A stretch of 64,000 nt of DNA from contig NZ_JAAIYA010000009.1 in NCBI RefSeq assembly GCF_010894405.1, forward strand, positions 222,457-286,456, read 5' to 3'. The translations under genes were made by a program, and so were the position numbers. Positions 32,964 to 45,859 of the stretch are shown here, in pieces (position 1 is the first letter of the stretch; the number at the start of each line of letters is the position of its first letter). The notes beneath the pieces are model-generated. The model did not search any database. It was not told the origin of the DNA and was given only the letters and a program-made list of their open reading frames with translations. The DNA is from Pyxidicoccus caerfyrddinensis (GTDB lineage Bacteria > Myxococcota > Myxococcia > Myxococcales > Myxococcaceae).

Positions 32964-33571
32964 GCCCCGCCATGCGTCCTTCCACTTCCCGTCACGCCCG
33001 TGGTTCCACCCTGCTCATGGTCATCATCCTGGTGACGGTGCTGATGGGGCTCATCGCCAGCATCCTCGTCTACGCCGGCAAGGAGCGCGTGCGCGCCGTG
33101 GCCGCCGGCCGCAACGGCCAGCGCCAGAGCTGCGCGGAGAGCGGCCTCCAGCTGGCGCGCAGCTACTACGGGCGCAACTTCCACAACTGGAACACCTACG
33201 TCGCCGCGCCGTCCACGTATGACCCGGTGCGCTCCAGCTACAACGCCAACCCGGCCGACCCGAACAACCCCGCGCTCCAGACGGCGCACCCGGAGCTGTT
33301 CGCGGACCTGGACGGCGACGGCAAGCAGGACGTGTTCCTCTACATCCGCGACAACGACGACGAGCTCTTCCCGCTGCCCGCCGAGCGCAACCGCGACAAT
33401 GACCACAACGTGGTGGTGGGGGCCGTCTGCATCTCCAGCACGCTGACGCCCCGCAGTGAGAACACCGTGTCCCCCACCCTGCTCGCGCACGAGGGGCTGC
33501 TCAGCTACAACGGCGAGAGCGCCGGCTGCCTCACGTCCAACGCGGGCAACGGCACCGGCAACTGCAACTGA
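32960..33571 (+). CDS. pilX: PilX-like minor pilin with DxDGDGxxD loop
   Basis: A 203-residue prepilin: G15|STLLMVIILV, with Met instead of Glu at +5, as in PilX/GspK-type pilins that cap the complex. After the helix comes the PilX-type block QRQSCAESGLQLARSYY. At residues 116-124 is DLDGDGKQD, an EF-hand/dockerin-type calcium loop, followed by a second acidic run RDNDDE. It starts at GTG 32960 overlapping the pilW stop (ATG 32972 is the alternative). Last gene of the operon before a hairpin at 33579. Confidence 0.87.
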   Translation: MSPAMRPSTSRHARGSTLLMVIILVTVLMGLIASILVYAGKERVRAVAAGRNGQRQSCAESGLQLARSYYGRNFHNWNTYVAAPSTYDPVRSSYNANPADPNNPALQTAHPELFADLDGDGKQDVFLYIRDNDDELFPLPAERNRDNDHNVVVGAVCISSTLTPRSENTVSPTLLAHEGLLSYNGESAGCLTSNAGNGTGNCN

Positions 33572-33578
33572 CAGCCGG

Positions 33579-33598
33579 GGGCCTCCCCCGGGAGGCCC
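33579..33598 (+). promoter_or_regulatory. Hairpin that buries the ribosome binding site of the next gene
   Basis: GGGCCTCC-CCCG-GGAGGCCC is a perfect 8-bp stem with a 4-base loop, 7 bases after the pilX stop. The only Shine-Dalgarno (GGAGG, 33591-33595) of the next gene (ATG 33601) is inside its 3' arm. It may end pil transcription, block translation of the next gene, or both. Confidence 0.6.
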
Positions 33599-33600
33599 TC

Positions 33601-34023
33601 ATGCCCACCCTCGAAGCCGCCCTCGCCCTCGCGGTGGAAGCGCACCGCGGCCAGCGGGACAAGGCCGGCCAGCCGTACATCCTCCACCCGCTGCGCGTCA
33701 TGATGCGGCTGGAGACGGACGCCGAGCGCACCGTGGCCATGCTCCACGACGTGGTGGAGGACACGCCCTGGACGCTGGAGCGGCTGCGCGAGGCCGGCTA
33801 CCCCGAAGACGTGCTCCGCGCGCTGGACGCCCTCACCCGCCGCGACGGCGAGACGTACGAGGCCTTCATCGAGCGGCTGCGCCCGGACGCGCTGGCCCGG
33901 CGGGTGAAGCTGGCGGACCTGGAGGACAACATGGACGTGCGCCGCCTCACCGCGGTGACGCCCAAGGACGCCGAGCGCCTGGCGCGCTACCGCGCCGCCT
34001 GGAGCCGCCTGCGCGAGCCCTGA
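33601..34023 (+). CDS. HD-domain protein, small alarmone hydrolase-like
   Basis: A 140-residue HD-fold hydrolase resembling the hydrolase half of SpoT and the Mesh1 small alarmone hydrolases that remove pyrophosphate from (p)ppGpp. Seen: H15 and H29 (AVEAHRGQRDKAGQPYILHP), H49-D50 with E53-D54 (MLHDVVEDTPWT), and VKLADLEDN with D106 and N110. There is no synthetase domain. Function on (p)ppGpp is likely from the family but another nucleotide is possible. ATG 33601 lies 2 bases after the hairpin described at 33579. Confidence 0.85.
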   Translation: MPTLEAALALAVEAHRGQRDKAGQPYILHPLRVMMRLETDAERTVAMLHDVVEDTPWTLERLREAGYPEDVLRALDALTRRDGETYEAFIERLRPDALARRVKLADLEDNMDVRRLTAVTPKDAERLARYRAAWSRLREP

Positions 34024-34030
34024 AACACCA

Positions 34031-34066
34031 CGGCCCGGTCAGCGCCACGAGGGCACTGCCGGGCCG
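34031..34066. terminator. Convergent terminator, HD hydrolase / aconitase
   Basis: CGGCCCGG (34031-34038) pairs with CCGGGCCG (34059-34066), with partial extra pairing in the loop, between two convergent stop codons. Confidence 0.65.
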
Positions 34067-34089
34067 CGATGCGACGTGCGACGGACGCC

Positions 34090-36822
<2,733 letters not shown>

Positions 36823-36981
36823 GTGCGTTGCCGTCCTTCCGTGCGCGGGATGCGCCGACTTGTAGGCCCGCCTTTGACGCGTTGCAAAGGGTTCCTGCGC
36901 GGTCATCCAGGGTCGGACGGTTCCCCCCCGAGGCGTCCAGTCCCGCTCATCGGAACCATGCGTCCCGCTGGGGGAATGACC

Positions 36982-38247
36982 TCAGAGCATCTTGCGGAAG
37001 GCGTACAGCACGCGCTCCAGGGCCTTCTGCCACAGGGGCCGGCGGCGGAAGTCCGCCAGCGTCACCTCGCGGCAATTCCCGCAGTCGGTGCGGAAGGACT
37101 CTTCCAGCTGCCGGCCCAGGCGGGGGTCCGCGAAGACGGCATTCACTTCGTGGTTGAACGCCAGGCTGAGGCGCTCCAGGTTGAACGAGCCGATGGTGCC
37201 CCACACCCCGTCCACCACGGCCGTCTTCGCGTGCAGCACGCCGCGCTGCCACTCGAAGATGCGGATGCCGGAGGCCAGCAGCTTCTCGTAGAAGGCGCGG
37301 GTGGCGAACTCCAGGAAGGGGTGGTCGCTGCGGGCGTTGAGCAGCAGGTGCACCTCCACGCCCCGCTTCGACGCCTCGCGCAGCGCCGCCACCATGCGCC
37401 GGTCGGGAATGAAGTACGCGGCGGCGATGAGCACGCTGCTGCGCGCCCGGTGGATGGCGTGCAGGTACGCCCGGTGGATGCTCCGCCGGCTGGACAGCAC
37501 CGCCAGGCCCACCTGCCCGCGCCGGGGCGCCCGGGGCGTGAAGTGGCGCAGCCCCGTGGCCAGCCGCCGGATGCGGTCCTGGAACATCATCCGCCACGTG
37601 GCCAGGAAGCGCCGCTCCAGCTCGTGCACCGCCGGGCCCTCAATCCGCAGCACGTCGTCCCGCCACGCCGAGCCCTGGCCTTCGGGAGCCCAGTTGGCGG
37701 AGATGTTCACCCCACCCGTGAAGGCGACCTCGCCGTCCACCACCAGAATCTTCCGGTGGTCGCGGCGGAGCAGGTGGCGCAGCCCCCGGGACAGGCTGAA
37801 GGGCTTGAAGGCACGGATGTCCACGCCGCGGGCGCGCAGCCCGTCAAAGAAGCTGCGGCGGCTGGTCCACGAGCCCACCGCGTCGTAGAGCACCTTCACG
37901 TGCACGCCGCGCTCGGCCGCCTCCGCCAGCGCCTGGCCGAACAGCTCACCGACGGCGTCGGTGATGAACATGTACGTCTCCAGGCGGATGTAGCGGCGCG
38001 CCCGGCGGATGGCCTCCAGCATGGCCGGATAGGCCTCCACGCCGTCGCGCAGGAGCTGACAGGCATTGCCCCGCTGCACCGCGTGGCCGCGCGGCAGGTA
38101 GTACCGCGACAGGAGCAGTCCGGAGACATTCGGACTCCACACGGGCGGGTGCTCTGGCACCACACCGGGGGAGTGGGGGCGTGCGAGCCCCGTCTCACCG
38201 TCGCTCGAAACGACTGACTGCTCTCTCATCACCTCCGGGTCGCGCAT
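36982..38247 (-). CDS. Phospholipase D-like protein, cardiolipin synthase type
   Basis: A 421-residue PLD-superfamily enzyme with two HKD motifs: HRKILVVDGEVAFTGG in the first half and HAKTAVVDGVWGTIGSFN in the second. The spacing and ARRYIRLETYMFITDAVG block fit bacterial cardiolipin synthases, which join two phosphatidylglycerols. It lacks the N-terminal membrane helices of ClsA and is closer to the soluble-looking ClsB form. Start ATG 38247; ATG 38229 is an alternative. Family clear, exact lipid substrate inferred. Confidence 0.9.
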   Translation of the reverse strand: MRDPEVMREQSVVSSDGETGLARPHSPGVVPEHPPVWSPNVSGLLLSRYYLPRGHAVQRGNACQLLRDGVEAYPAMLEAIRRARRYIRLETYMFITDAVGELFGQALAEAAERGVHVKVLYDAVGSWTSRRSFFDGLRARGVDIRAFKPFSLSRGLRHLLRRDHRKILVVDGEVAFTGGVNISANWAPEGQGSAWRDDVLRIEGPAVHELERRFLATWRMMFQDRIRRLATGLRHFTPRAPRRGQVGLAVLSSRRSIHRAYLHAIHRARSSVLIAAAYFIPDRRMVAALREASKRGVEVHLLLNARSDHPFLEFATRAFYEKLLASGIRIFEWQRGVLHAKTAVVDGVWGTIGSFNLERLSLAFNHEVNAVFADPRLGRQLEESFRTDCGNCREVTLADFRRRPLWQKALERVLYAFRKML

Positions 38248-38345
38248 GGCCACCCAACGGTGAGGATGCCCCAGCGACGCGGCAACCCGAGGCCCCAACG
38301 CATGCCCGCTCGGCGGGCGACAGCGTTGGTTGGCGGACGGAGCAA

Positions 38346-38369
38346 GCCCCCGTCATACCGGGCGGGGGC
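38346..38369 (-). terminator. Hairpin behind the FHA-protein gene
   Basis: GCCCCCG (38346-38352) pairs with CGGGGGC (38363-38369), 43 bp after the stop of the FHA gene. No clear T run. Confidence 0.45.
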
Positions 38370-38411
38370 GATTTCCGCCACCGAGGGGGACGGGCGGCGG
38401 TGCGCGAAAGG

Positions 38412-40022
38412 CTACAGCCCGTACTCGGAGCGCTTGTTCTCCGCGCGCGTGGCACACGGCTGGTCGTACTCGGGGAAGTACTCCTTCACGTGGTCCAGCG
38501 TGGCGGAGGCGGCCTTGTAGTTGCCCTGGTTGTAGTAGCCCTCGACCTCCAGGAGCAGCTTGGCGCAGGTGCGGTCCAGCTCCTGCTGCGCCGTCTTCAA
38601 GCGCTCCTGTGCGTCGAAGTAGAGGTCCGGCTTGGGCTCCGGGTGGGCCTCCAGCATCAGCCAGGCCTCGCGGAAGGCCTTCCAGGCCTCGTAGCGGTTG
38701 CGCGCGCCGATGTCCGGCGTGTCGAAGTACTTCCGGCCGCGCTTGAAGGACTCGTTGGCCTTCTGCGCCAGCTCCTCCGGCAGCAGGTCCGGCAGCAGCG
38801 CGCGCTCCACCCACACGTTCCAGATGACCCAGGGCTCCTCGCCCGGCGGGTTCTTGGTGTTGTCGAAGATGATGCGGTTGGGCTCGCCCTTCTTGAGGTT
38901 CGGGGCGGGAATCATCAGCTCCAGCGGGCGGTCCTGGCTGGCCAGCGTGTCGGGCGGCACCTTGCCCACGTCCACGCCGTTGACGCTCACCACCACCTCG
39001 TCCTTGGAGATGCCCTGCGCCTGGTAGTGGAGGATGACCACCGCCTTGGTGGCGGCGGTGTACTCCCAGGAGAAGACCTTCATGTCCGCGCGCTCCCACG
39101 TCACGTCCGGCCCCAGGCCGAACGAGTCGCGGATGGGCTGCGCGTTGAGCACCGAGGGCTCCTCGCCCTTGTGCTGCGTCTCGCCATCGCTGAGCACCAG
39201 CCAGTAGAGCAGGCCGAAGATGCCGAGCACCATCGCCGCGCCGCCGCCGAGGATGCCGCTGCGGATGGCCGGAGTCGCATCCGCCCAGAAGAGCTTCGCA
39301 CTGGCGATGACGCCGGGAGACTCGCGGCGGATGCGGGCGCGGTCCGCCGCGGACAGCCCACCGGCCGCGGGCTGGGGGCCCGACGCGCGGGCCCGCACGG
39401 GGACGTTCGTGGACGAAGGCGGACGGCGCGGGGCGGGCGTCGACGGGGGCGCGCGCTCGATGGCGGCCTTGGGGCCCGAGGGCCGGGGCGGGGCCTGCGG
39501 CGCGACGGCGGGACGCGAGCCTGACTGCGTGACGGGGCGCAGCGAGCGCATGTTGTGACGGGTGGCGCCCTGGCGCAGCTCCTCCAGCTCCTCCTCGTCC
39601 GCGCCTTCCGGGGCCAGCGCTACACCCTTGTTGCGCTGCTTCTTCAGCGCGTCCACGGAGACGATGCGGGTGCTGTTCGCACCCTCCTTCGCGCCGGCGG
39701 GAATCTCCTCCTCACCCGTGGACGGCTCGTCCGTCATCATCACGAAGACGAACGTCACCGGTCCGAGCGTGAGCTTGTCGCCGTCCTCCAGCACGTGCGT
39801 GGACACCGGCGAGCCGTTGACGAGCGTCCCGTTGGCGCTGCCCTGGTCCTCGACGGAGTAGGCCTCCCCGTCGAGGAAGATGCGGCAGTGCTTGCGGGAG
39901 ACGCCCGGGTCGAACAGGGCGACGTCGCAGTCCGTGGACCGGCCGATGAGCACGGAGTCCTGGTCGAAGACGAACTCCTTACCGGCTTCTCTACCCTCGG
40001 AGATCGTCAGCTGGAAAGGCAT
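38412..40022 (-). CDS. FHA-domain membrane protein
   Basis: A 536-residue protein with a cytoplasmic N-terminal FHA phosphothreonine-binding domain (residues ~1-95: LIGRSTDCDV, SRKHC, N64-G65). A Pro/Ala-rich linker of ~150 residues follows, then one transmembrane segment (about 254-277) and an extracytoplasmic C-terminal domain that ends in helical, TPR-like sequence (WKAFREAWLMLEAHPEP, LLLEVEGYYNQGNYKAASATLDHV). It links Ser/Thr phosphorylation inside to something outside the membrane. The next gene, a WYL regulator, ends 10 bp upstream of its start, so they are probably one transcript. Confidence 0.9.
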   Translation of the reverse strand: MPFQLTISEGREAGKEFVFDQDSVLIGRSTDCDVALFDPGVSRKHCRIFLDGEAYSVEDQGSANGTLVNGSPVSTHVLEDGDKLTLGPVTFVFVMMTDEPSTGEEEIPAGAKEGANSTRIVSVDALKKQRNKGVALAPEGADEEELEELRQGATRHNMRSLRPVTQSGSRPAVAPQAPPRPSGPKAAIERAPPSTPAPRRPPSSTNVPVRARASGPQPAAGGLSAADRARIRRESPGVIASAKLFWADATPAIRSGILGGGAAMVLGIFGLLYWLVLSDGETQHKGEEPSVLNAQPIRDSFGLGPDVTWERADMKVFSWEYTAATKAVVILHYQAQGISKDEVVVSVNGVDVGKVPPDTLASQDRPLELMIPAPNLKKGEPNRIIFDNTKNPPGEEPWVIWNVWVERALLPDLLPEELAQKANESFKRGRKYFDTPDIGARNRYEAWKAFREAWLMLEAHPEPKPDLYFDAQERLKTAQQELDRTCAKLLLEVEGYYNQGNYKAASATLDHVKEYFPEYDQPCATRAENKRSEYGL

Positions 40023-40031
40023 GGGGGGCTA

Positions 40032-40958
40032 CTATCCTACCGAGGCACGCGCCGCCCGGGCAACGGCGGCCCGCGCGCTGGCGGGTTCCATGACCTGGGC
40101 CTCGCCTCCGAAAGACAGCACCCACTGGGTGAGCCAGCGCTCGCTGTCGCCCGCCACCAGCACCTCCACGCCCCCGTCCGCGAGCGGGCGGGCGTCCCGG
40201 CCGAAGCGCTCCTTCACATAGGGCGCGGCCACCGGGGAGAAGCGCACGCGCACGGAAATCTCGGTGCGGCTGCGCGCCGGGTTGGGCACGTCCGCCCGGG
40301 CGTCCGGCGGCGGGAGGAAGGCGGTGTCCGTGACGGCGATGTCCTCCATCCGGTCCAGCCGGAACAGGCGCGCGTCCTGGCGCATGTGGTCGAAGCCCTG
40401 GAGGTACCACTGGCCGCGGTGGCTGAGCAGCTCGTATGGCCGCACCCTGCGTGACTCGGGCGCACGACCCGGAGTGGCATAGGCGAACGTCACCTCCAGC
40501 CGCTCGATGATGGCGCGGGTGAGGGGCGCCAGCGCCTGGGGCGCCTCCGCCGAGGCGTCGATCTTCCGGTACATCTCCCGGTAGCGCTCGCGGGTGGAGG
40601 GCGGGAGGATGCGCTCGAGCTTCTGGAGGGCGCTCTGCAGCGCGTCCCCGGCGGCCGGGCGCAACAGCTCCGCCGAGGCGGCCAGGGCCGCGGCCTCACC
40701 CGGAGTCAGCCGGGGCGGCGCGAAGAGGCGCTGATCCAGGTCCACGTAGACGCGGTCATTGTCCACGTAGATGTCGATGTAGTCGTCCGGGTTGAAGGGC
40801 GGCCGGCCCACGCAGGTGAGCAGGTCCAGCTCCTCCAGCAGGTCCTCCCGGCTGATGTTGAGCGCCTTCGCGAGCGCCTCCACCGTGACGCCGGGGTGCT
40901 TGGAGACGTAGGGGACGAGGAACAGCAGGCGGCGGAGCCGCTCATGGACGTTGCTCAT
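40032..40958 (-). CDS. WYL-domain transcriptional regulator, PafC-like
   Basis: A 308-residue regulator: an N-terminal winged-helix part (RRLLFLVPYVSKHPGVTVEALAKALNISREDLLEELDLL), a middle helical region and a C-terminal WYL domain (SHRGQWYLQGFDHMRQDARLFRLDRM) that binds nucleic acid or nucleotide ligands. With the next gene it forms a PafB/PafC-type tandem; in actinobacteria such pairs activate DNA-damage genes independently of LexA. Its start overlaps the stop of its partner by ATGA. Targets here are unknown. Confidence 0.88.
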   Translation of the reverse strand: MSNVHERLRRLLFLVPYVSKHPGVTVEALAKALNISREDLLEELDLLTCVGRPPFNPDDYIDIYVDNDRVYVDLDQRLFAPPRLTPGEAAALAASAELLRPAAGDALQSALQKLERILPPSTRERYREMYRKIDASAEAPQALAPLTRAIIERLEVTFAYATPGRAPESRRVRPYELLSHRGQWYLQGFDHMRQDARLFRLDRMEDIAVTDTAFLPPPDARADVPNPARSRTEISVRVRFSPVAAPYVKERFGRDARPLADGGVEVLVAGDSERWLTQWVLSFGGEAQVMEPASARAAVARAARASVG

Positions 40959-41977
40959 GCGCTCACCGTTTCCTGCGGGTCCTCGTGGCGCGCCAGGATG
41001 CGCGTGGCCATGTCCTTCAGCCGCGCCTGGGCGCTCTCCGGGCCCTCCACGCGGCAGTCCGGTCCCAGCGCCAGGCAGAAGCGCACCAGGCCGTCCAGGA
41101 ACGACACCCGCATGCGGGCGCGCACCACGCCCTCCTCCGCCGGCTCCAGCATGGCACCGGGCAACAGGCTGCCGGCGCGCGAGGCGAGCGCGCCCGACAG
41201 ACGCAGCGTCACCTCCATCGGCTCGTGGAAGCGGTGCTGCCACGGGAAGTACGCCACGTGGGCGTCCAGCGTGAAGTCCTCCGGCACCTGGAAGTCCGGC
41301 GTGCGCGGGCGGGCGGTGTTCACCTTCAGCTCGCGGACGCGGTGCACATGGAACGTGCGCAGGCCGCCGCGCAGGTGGCAGTGGCCCACCAGCGTCCACA
41401 CGCCACGACGGAGCGCCAGGCCATACGGGTCCACCTTGCGCTGCGTGGTGGTGGGCTGCTTGGGGCTGGCGTACGTCAGCTCCACCCACTTGCGCGAGGC
41501 GCACGCATCCCAGAGCTGCTCCAGGCGGGCGGAGACCTCCTTCTCCTCGCCCTCCTGCACGGCGCCCAGCTCCATGCGCACGCGAGGCGTGGGCAGCGAC
41601 TCGCCGGCGAAGAAGCCAATCTTGCGCAGCGCATGTGCCAGGTCGTCCCGGCCGGGGAAGGCCCCCGAGGCGAGCGCGGCGGAGCCGGCGGCGTACAGCA
41701 CGGCCAGCTCCTCCTTGGTGAGGTCCGCCTCCGGCAGGTAGTAGGCGTCGCGGTCGACGATGTAGCCGTCCCTCCGCTCGTCGTCGCCCTGCACGTAGGT
41801 CAGCGGGAAGCCCAGCTCCACCAGCTCCGCCTTGTCACGCTCGAACTTGCGCTCGGCGGCGTCGTCGGAGCCTCCGTAGTCAGAGGGGAAGTGCTCGCGC
41901 AGCTCGGCCCATGAGATGGGCTCGCGCGCGTCGAGCAGAAGGGCCACGAGGTCGAGGATGCGTTCGGTGCGTTCCAT
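40955..41977 (-). CDS. WYL-domain transcriptional regulator, PafB-like
   Basis: A 340-residue first member of the tandem. The N-terminal winged helix begins MERTERILDLVALLLDAREPISWAELREHFP. The WYL region is RRGVWTLVGHCHLRGGLRTFHVHRVREL. An inserted segment DLTKEELAVLYAAG is typical of PafB/DeoR-like WYL proteins. It starts at ATG 41977 and opens an operon pafB-pafC-FHA. Upstream is a 313-bp region with several dyads. Confidence 0.88.
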   Translation of the reverse strand: MERTERILDLVALLLDAREPISWAELREHFPSDYGGSDDAAERKFERDKAELVELGFPLTYVQGDDERRDGYIVDRDAYYLPEADLTKEELAVLYAAGSAALASGAFPGRDDLAHALRKIGFFAGESLPTPRVRMELGAVQEGEEKEVSARLEQLWDACASRKWVELTYASPKQPTTTQRKVDPYGLALRRGVWTLVGHCHLRGGLRTFHVHRVRELKVNTARPRTPDFQVPEDFTLDAHVAYFPWQHRFHEPMEVTLRLSGALASRAGSLLPGAMLEPAEEGVVRARMRVSFLDGLVRFCLALGPDCRVEGPESAQARLKDMATRILARHEDPQETVSA

Positions 41978-42290
41978 TCGGAAGGTCGGCCACGATGCCG
42001 GGCGAGCCCCGGGAGGTCAATTCGGTGAACGTGATGATGAGAAACAGGCGGCGCGTCCGCTCGCGTCCGGTCGGATATCCGGACCCGACTGAACAAACAA
42101 GCAGGTAATCGCCTGTATGTCCGGAGGTCCTCAGCCCGGAAGAGGACAACCCGGGACGGGGGGCTCGCACTCGGGGCGCGACTGGGATATTCCTGGGACG
42201 TCTGAAGATGTGACAAGCACCGGTGGCAGGCGGTGTCCGGCCGGACGCTGCGCGGCCGACGCAGCGAGGGTGCTTCGAAGGGACCTCACC
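41978..42290. promoter_or_regulatory. Divergent intergenic region (no gene) with three dyads
   Basis: About 313 bp without a gene between the WYL pair and a secreted-protein gene. It contains GTCCGG/CCGGAC (42065-42070/42079-42084) enclosing the perfect palindrome CGGATATCCG (42072-42081), CAGG-TAATCG-CCTG (42102-42115), and GTCCTC/GAGGAC (42127-42132/42142-42147). These crowd into ~85 bp, which looks like a regulatory region, but no known regulator site could be matched. Confidence 0.4.
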
Positions 42291-42761
42291 ATGGGCCGCA
42301 CCTCCCTCGTCCGTAACATGGTTGCCGGACTGGCGCTGCTGGTGGGGCTGTGCTCCGTCGTGAGTCCCGCCGCCGCCAGGGCCGAGCCGCTCTACTTCGC
42401 GGTGGAGGTCCGCCGCGAGGGCCGCGTGGTGGCCACCCCGAAGCTGCTGGGCGAGACGGGCCGCACCCTGCGCGCCGAGCGCCGCCGCCCGGGCGCACCC
42501 CTTCCCGACTACCGGCTGATCCTCACGCCGAAGGCCTCGGGTGACTCCTTCCTCCTCCAGCTGGATCTGCAGCTGCCGGAGGCCGCGGGGCACTCGGAGC
42601 TGGCCCTCCTCCACGGGCAGGAGCGCAAGCTCCAGCTCGGCCGGGTGCCGGGCGAGCTCGAAGTGCATCTGCTCCTGATGAAGGTGGACTCGCCGGAGTT
42701 CCGCGCGCTGATGCAGCTGGGCGAGGACTCCGACAAGGGCTCCTCCACCTCCTCCATCTAG
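42291..42761 (+). CDS. Secreted hypothetical protein
   Basis: A 156-residue exported protein with signal peptide (NMVAGLALLVGLCSVVSPAAARA) and a compact mature domain rich in beta-like alternation (LYFAVEVRREGRVVATPKLL, DYRLILTPKASGD, FLLQLDLQLPEAAG). The tail is Ser/Asp-rich (EDSDKGSSTSSI). No family recognised; the size and pattern recall small envelope-accessory proteins. ATG 42291. Confidence 0.7.
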   Translation: MGRTSLVRNMVAGLALLVGLCSVVSPAAARAEPLYFAVEVRREGRVVATPKLLGETGRTLRAERRRPGAPLPDYRLILTPKASGDSFLLQLDLQLPEAAGHSELALLHGQERKLQLGRVPGELEVHLLLMKVDSPEFRALMQLGEDSDKGSSTSSI

Positions 42762-42786
42762 CGAAGGCGCCCTGCCCCGCCGCTTC

Positions 42787-43920
42787 CTAGAGCACCGCCA
42801 GGTCGTCGCGGTGCACCGCCTCGTCCAGGTAGCGGTAGCCCAGCACCGCCTCGATGTCCCCCGTGCGCCGGCCCGCGATGCGTCGCAATTCATTCGCGTC
42901 GTAGGCGGCGAGCCCCCGGGCGAACACGGCGCCGGACTCGTCGGACAGGTCCACCGGGTCACCCCGGCCGAAGTCGCCCTCCACGCCGCGCACGCCGCTG
43001 GGCAACAGGCTGCGCTTGCCAGTGACGATGGCCTCACGCGCTCCCGCGTCCACGCTGATCCTCCCGCGCGGCCGCAGGGCATGCGCAATCCAGGCGGCCC
43101 GGGCGCTGCGGCGGCTGCCCATGGGCTCGAAGAGGGTGCCCACGGGCTCGCCCTCCAGCACCTGCCGCAGGCGGCCGGGCACGGCGCCGGACGTAATCAC
43201 GCAGCGGATGCCGGACTCGGTGGCCCGCGCGGCGGCGCGCACCTTGGTGGCCATTCCGCCGGTGCCCACGCCGCTGGTGGTGCCGCCGGCCAGGGCCAGC
43301 ACCTCGGGTGTCACCTGCTCCACCGCGAGCATCAGCTCCGCGCCGTCGTCCTGGCGCGGGTCGCCGGTGTAGAGCCCCTCCACGTCCGAGAGGAGGACGA
43401 GCGCCTCGGCCTCCACCACGCCCGCCACCAGCCCGGCGAGCGTGTCGTTGTCGCCGAACTTCAGCTCGTCCACGGAGACGGTGTCGTTCTCGTTGATGAC
43501 GGGCACCACGCCCGCGGCCAGCAGTCGCTCCAGGGCGTGCTTCACGTTGAGGTACCTGCGCCGGTCCTGCACGTCCTCGTGCGTGAGGAGCACCTGCGCC
43601 ACCGCTCGCCCCGCCCCACTGAAGGTCTCCTCGTAGGCCTGCATCAGGCGGCTCTGCCCCACCGCCGCGCACGCCTGCTTGCCGGGAATATCCTTGGGGC
43701 GGGCCGGCAGCCCCAGCCGCTCCACGCCCAGCGCAATCGCGCCGCTGGAGACGACCACCAATTCGCGGCCCTGCGCGGCCCACAACAAATCCCGGCCCAG
43801 CGCATCGAAATGGTCGCGGTTGAAGCGCCCGGTGGCGTTCGTCAGCGCGTTGGTGCCGATCTTCACCACCACGCGACGGGCGGCTCGCAGGGCGGTGCGG
43901 CCAGCGGAAATCGGACTCAC
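42787..43920 (-). CDS. proB: Glutamate 5-kinase
   Basis: A 377-residue ProB that phosphorylates glutamate at the start of proline synthesis. The amino-acid kinase domain shows RVVVKIGTNALTN, VVSSGAIALG, NENDTVSVDELKFGDNDTLAG and TSGVGTGGMATKVRAA. A C-terminal PUA domain follows (GRISVDAGAREAIVTGKRSLLPSGV). It starts at GTG 43920. proA, the usual partner, is not next to it. Proline supply is of interest because two NRPS adenylation domains nearby have proline-like pockets, but proximity is no evidence of a link. Confidence 0.95.
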   Translation of the reverse strand: MSPISAGRTALRAARRVVVKIGTNALTNATGRFNRDHFDALGRDLLWAAQGRELVVVSSGAIALGVERLGLPARPKDIPGKQACAAVGQSRLMQAYEETFSGAGRAVAQVLLTHEDVQDRRRYLNVKHALERLLAAGVVPVINENDTVSVDELKFGDNDTLAGLVAGVVEAEALVLLSDVEGLYTGDPRQDDGAELMLAVEQVTPEVLALAGGTTSGVGTGGMATKVRAAARATESGIRCVITSGAVPGRLRQVLEGEPVGTLFEPMGSRRSARAAWIAHALRPRGRISVDAGAREAIVTGKRSLLPSGVRGVEGDFGRGDPVDLSDESGAVFARGLAAYDANELRRIAGRRTGDIEAVLGYRYLDEAVHRDDLAVL

Positions 43921-44081
43921 GTCCGGCAGCGTAGGTCAGAAATGGAAGAAACGCGCGTCAGCCGTGCGTTCACACCGGTCGCGGTTTTCGGAACGAACCG
44001 CGCCATGAAACCCACCGCGCGGGTGGCCATATAGAGTTCCGGATGCGTGGGGGCCCGGAGGCCTCCGCCAGGAGAGACGGT

Positions 44082-45734
<1,653 letters not shown>

Positions 45735-45763
45735 CCCGGACTCACGGTATTGAATCGACTCGA

Positions 45764-45800
45764 GGCCCCGGTGCTCCTCCCACGAGAGGACGCCGGGGCC
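45764..45800 (+). terminator. hflX terminator
   Basis: GGCCCCGG (45764-45771) pairs perfectly with CCGGGGCC (45793-45800), with CCTC/GAGG pairing possible inside the loop; TTT follows within 10 bases. Confidence 0.6.
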
Positions 45801-45859
45801 GCGGCGTTTACGGCCGGTTGCGGCAGAGGAGGGCTCCCCCTAGAGTCCGGGCCGTGGCG

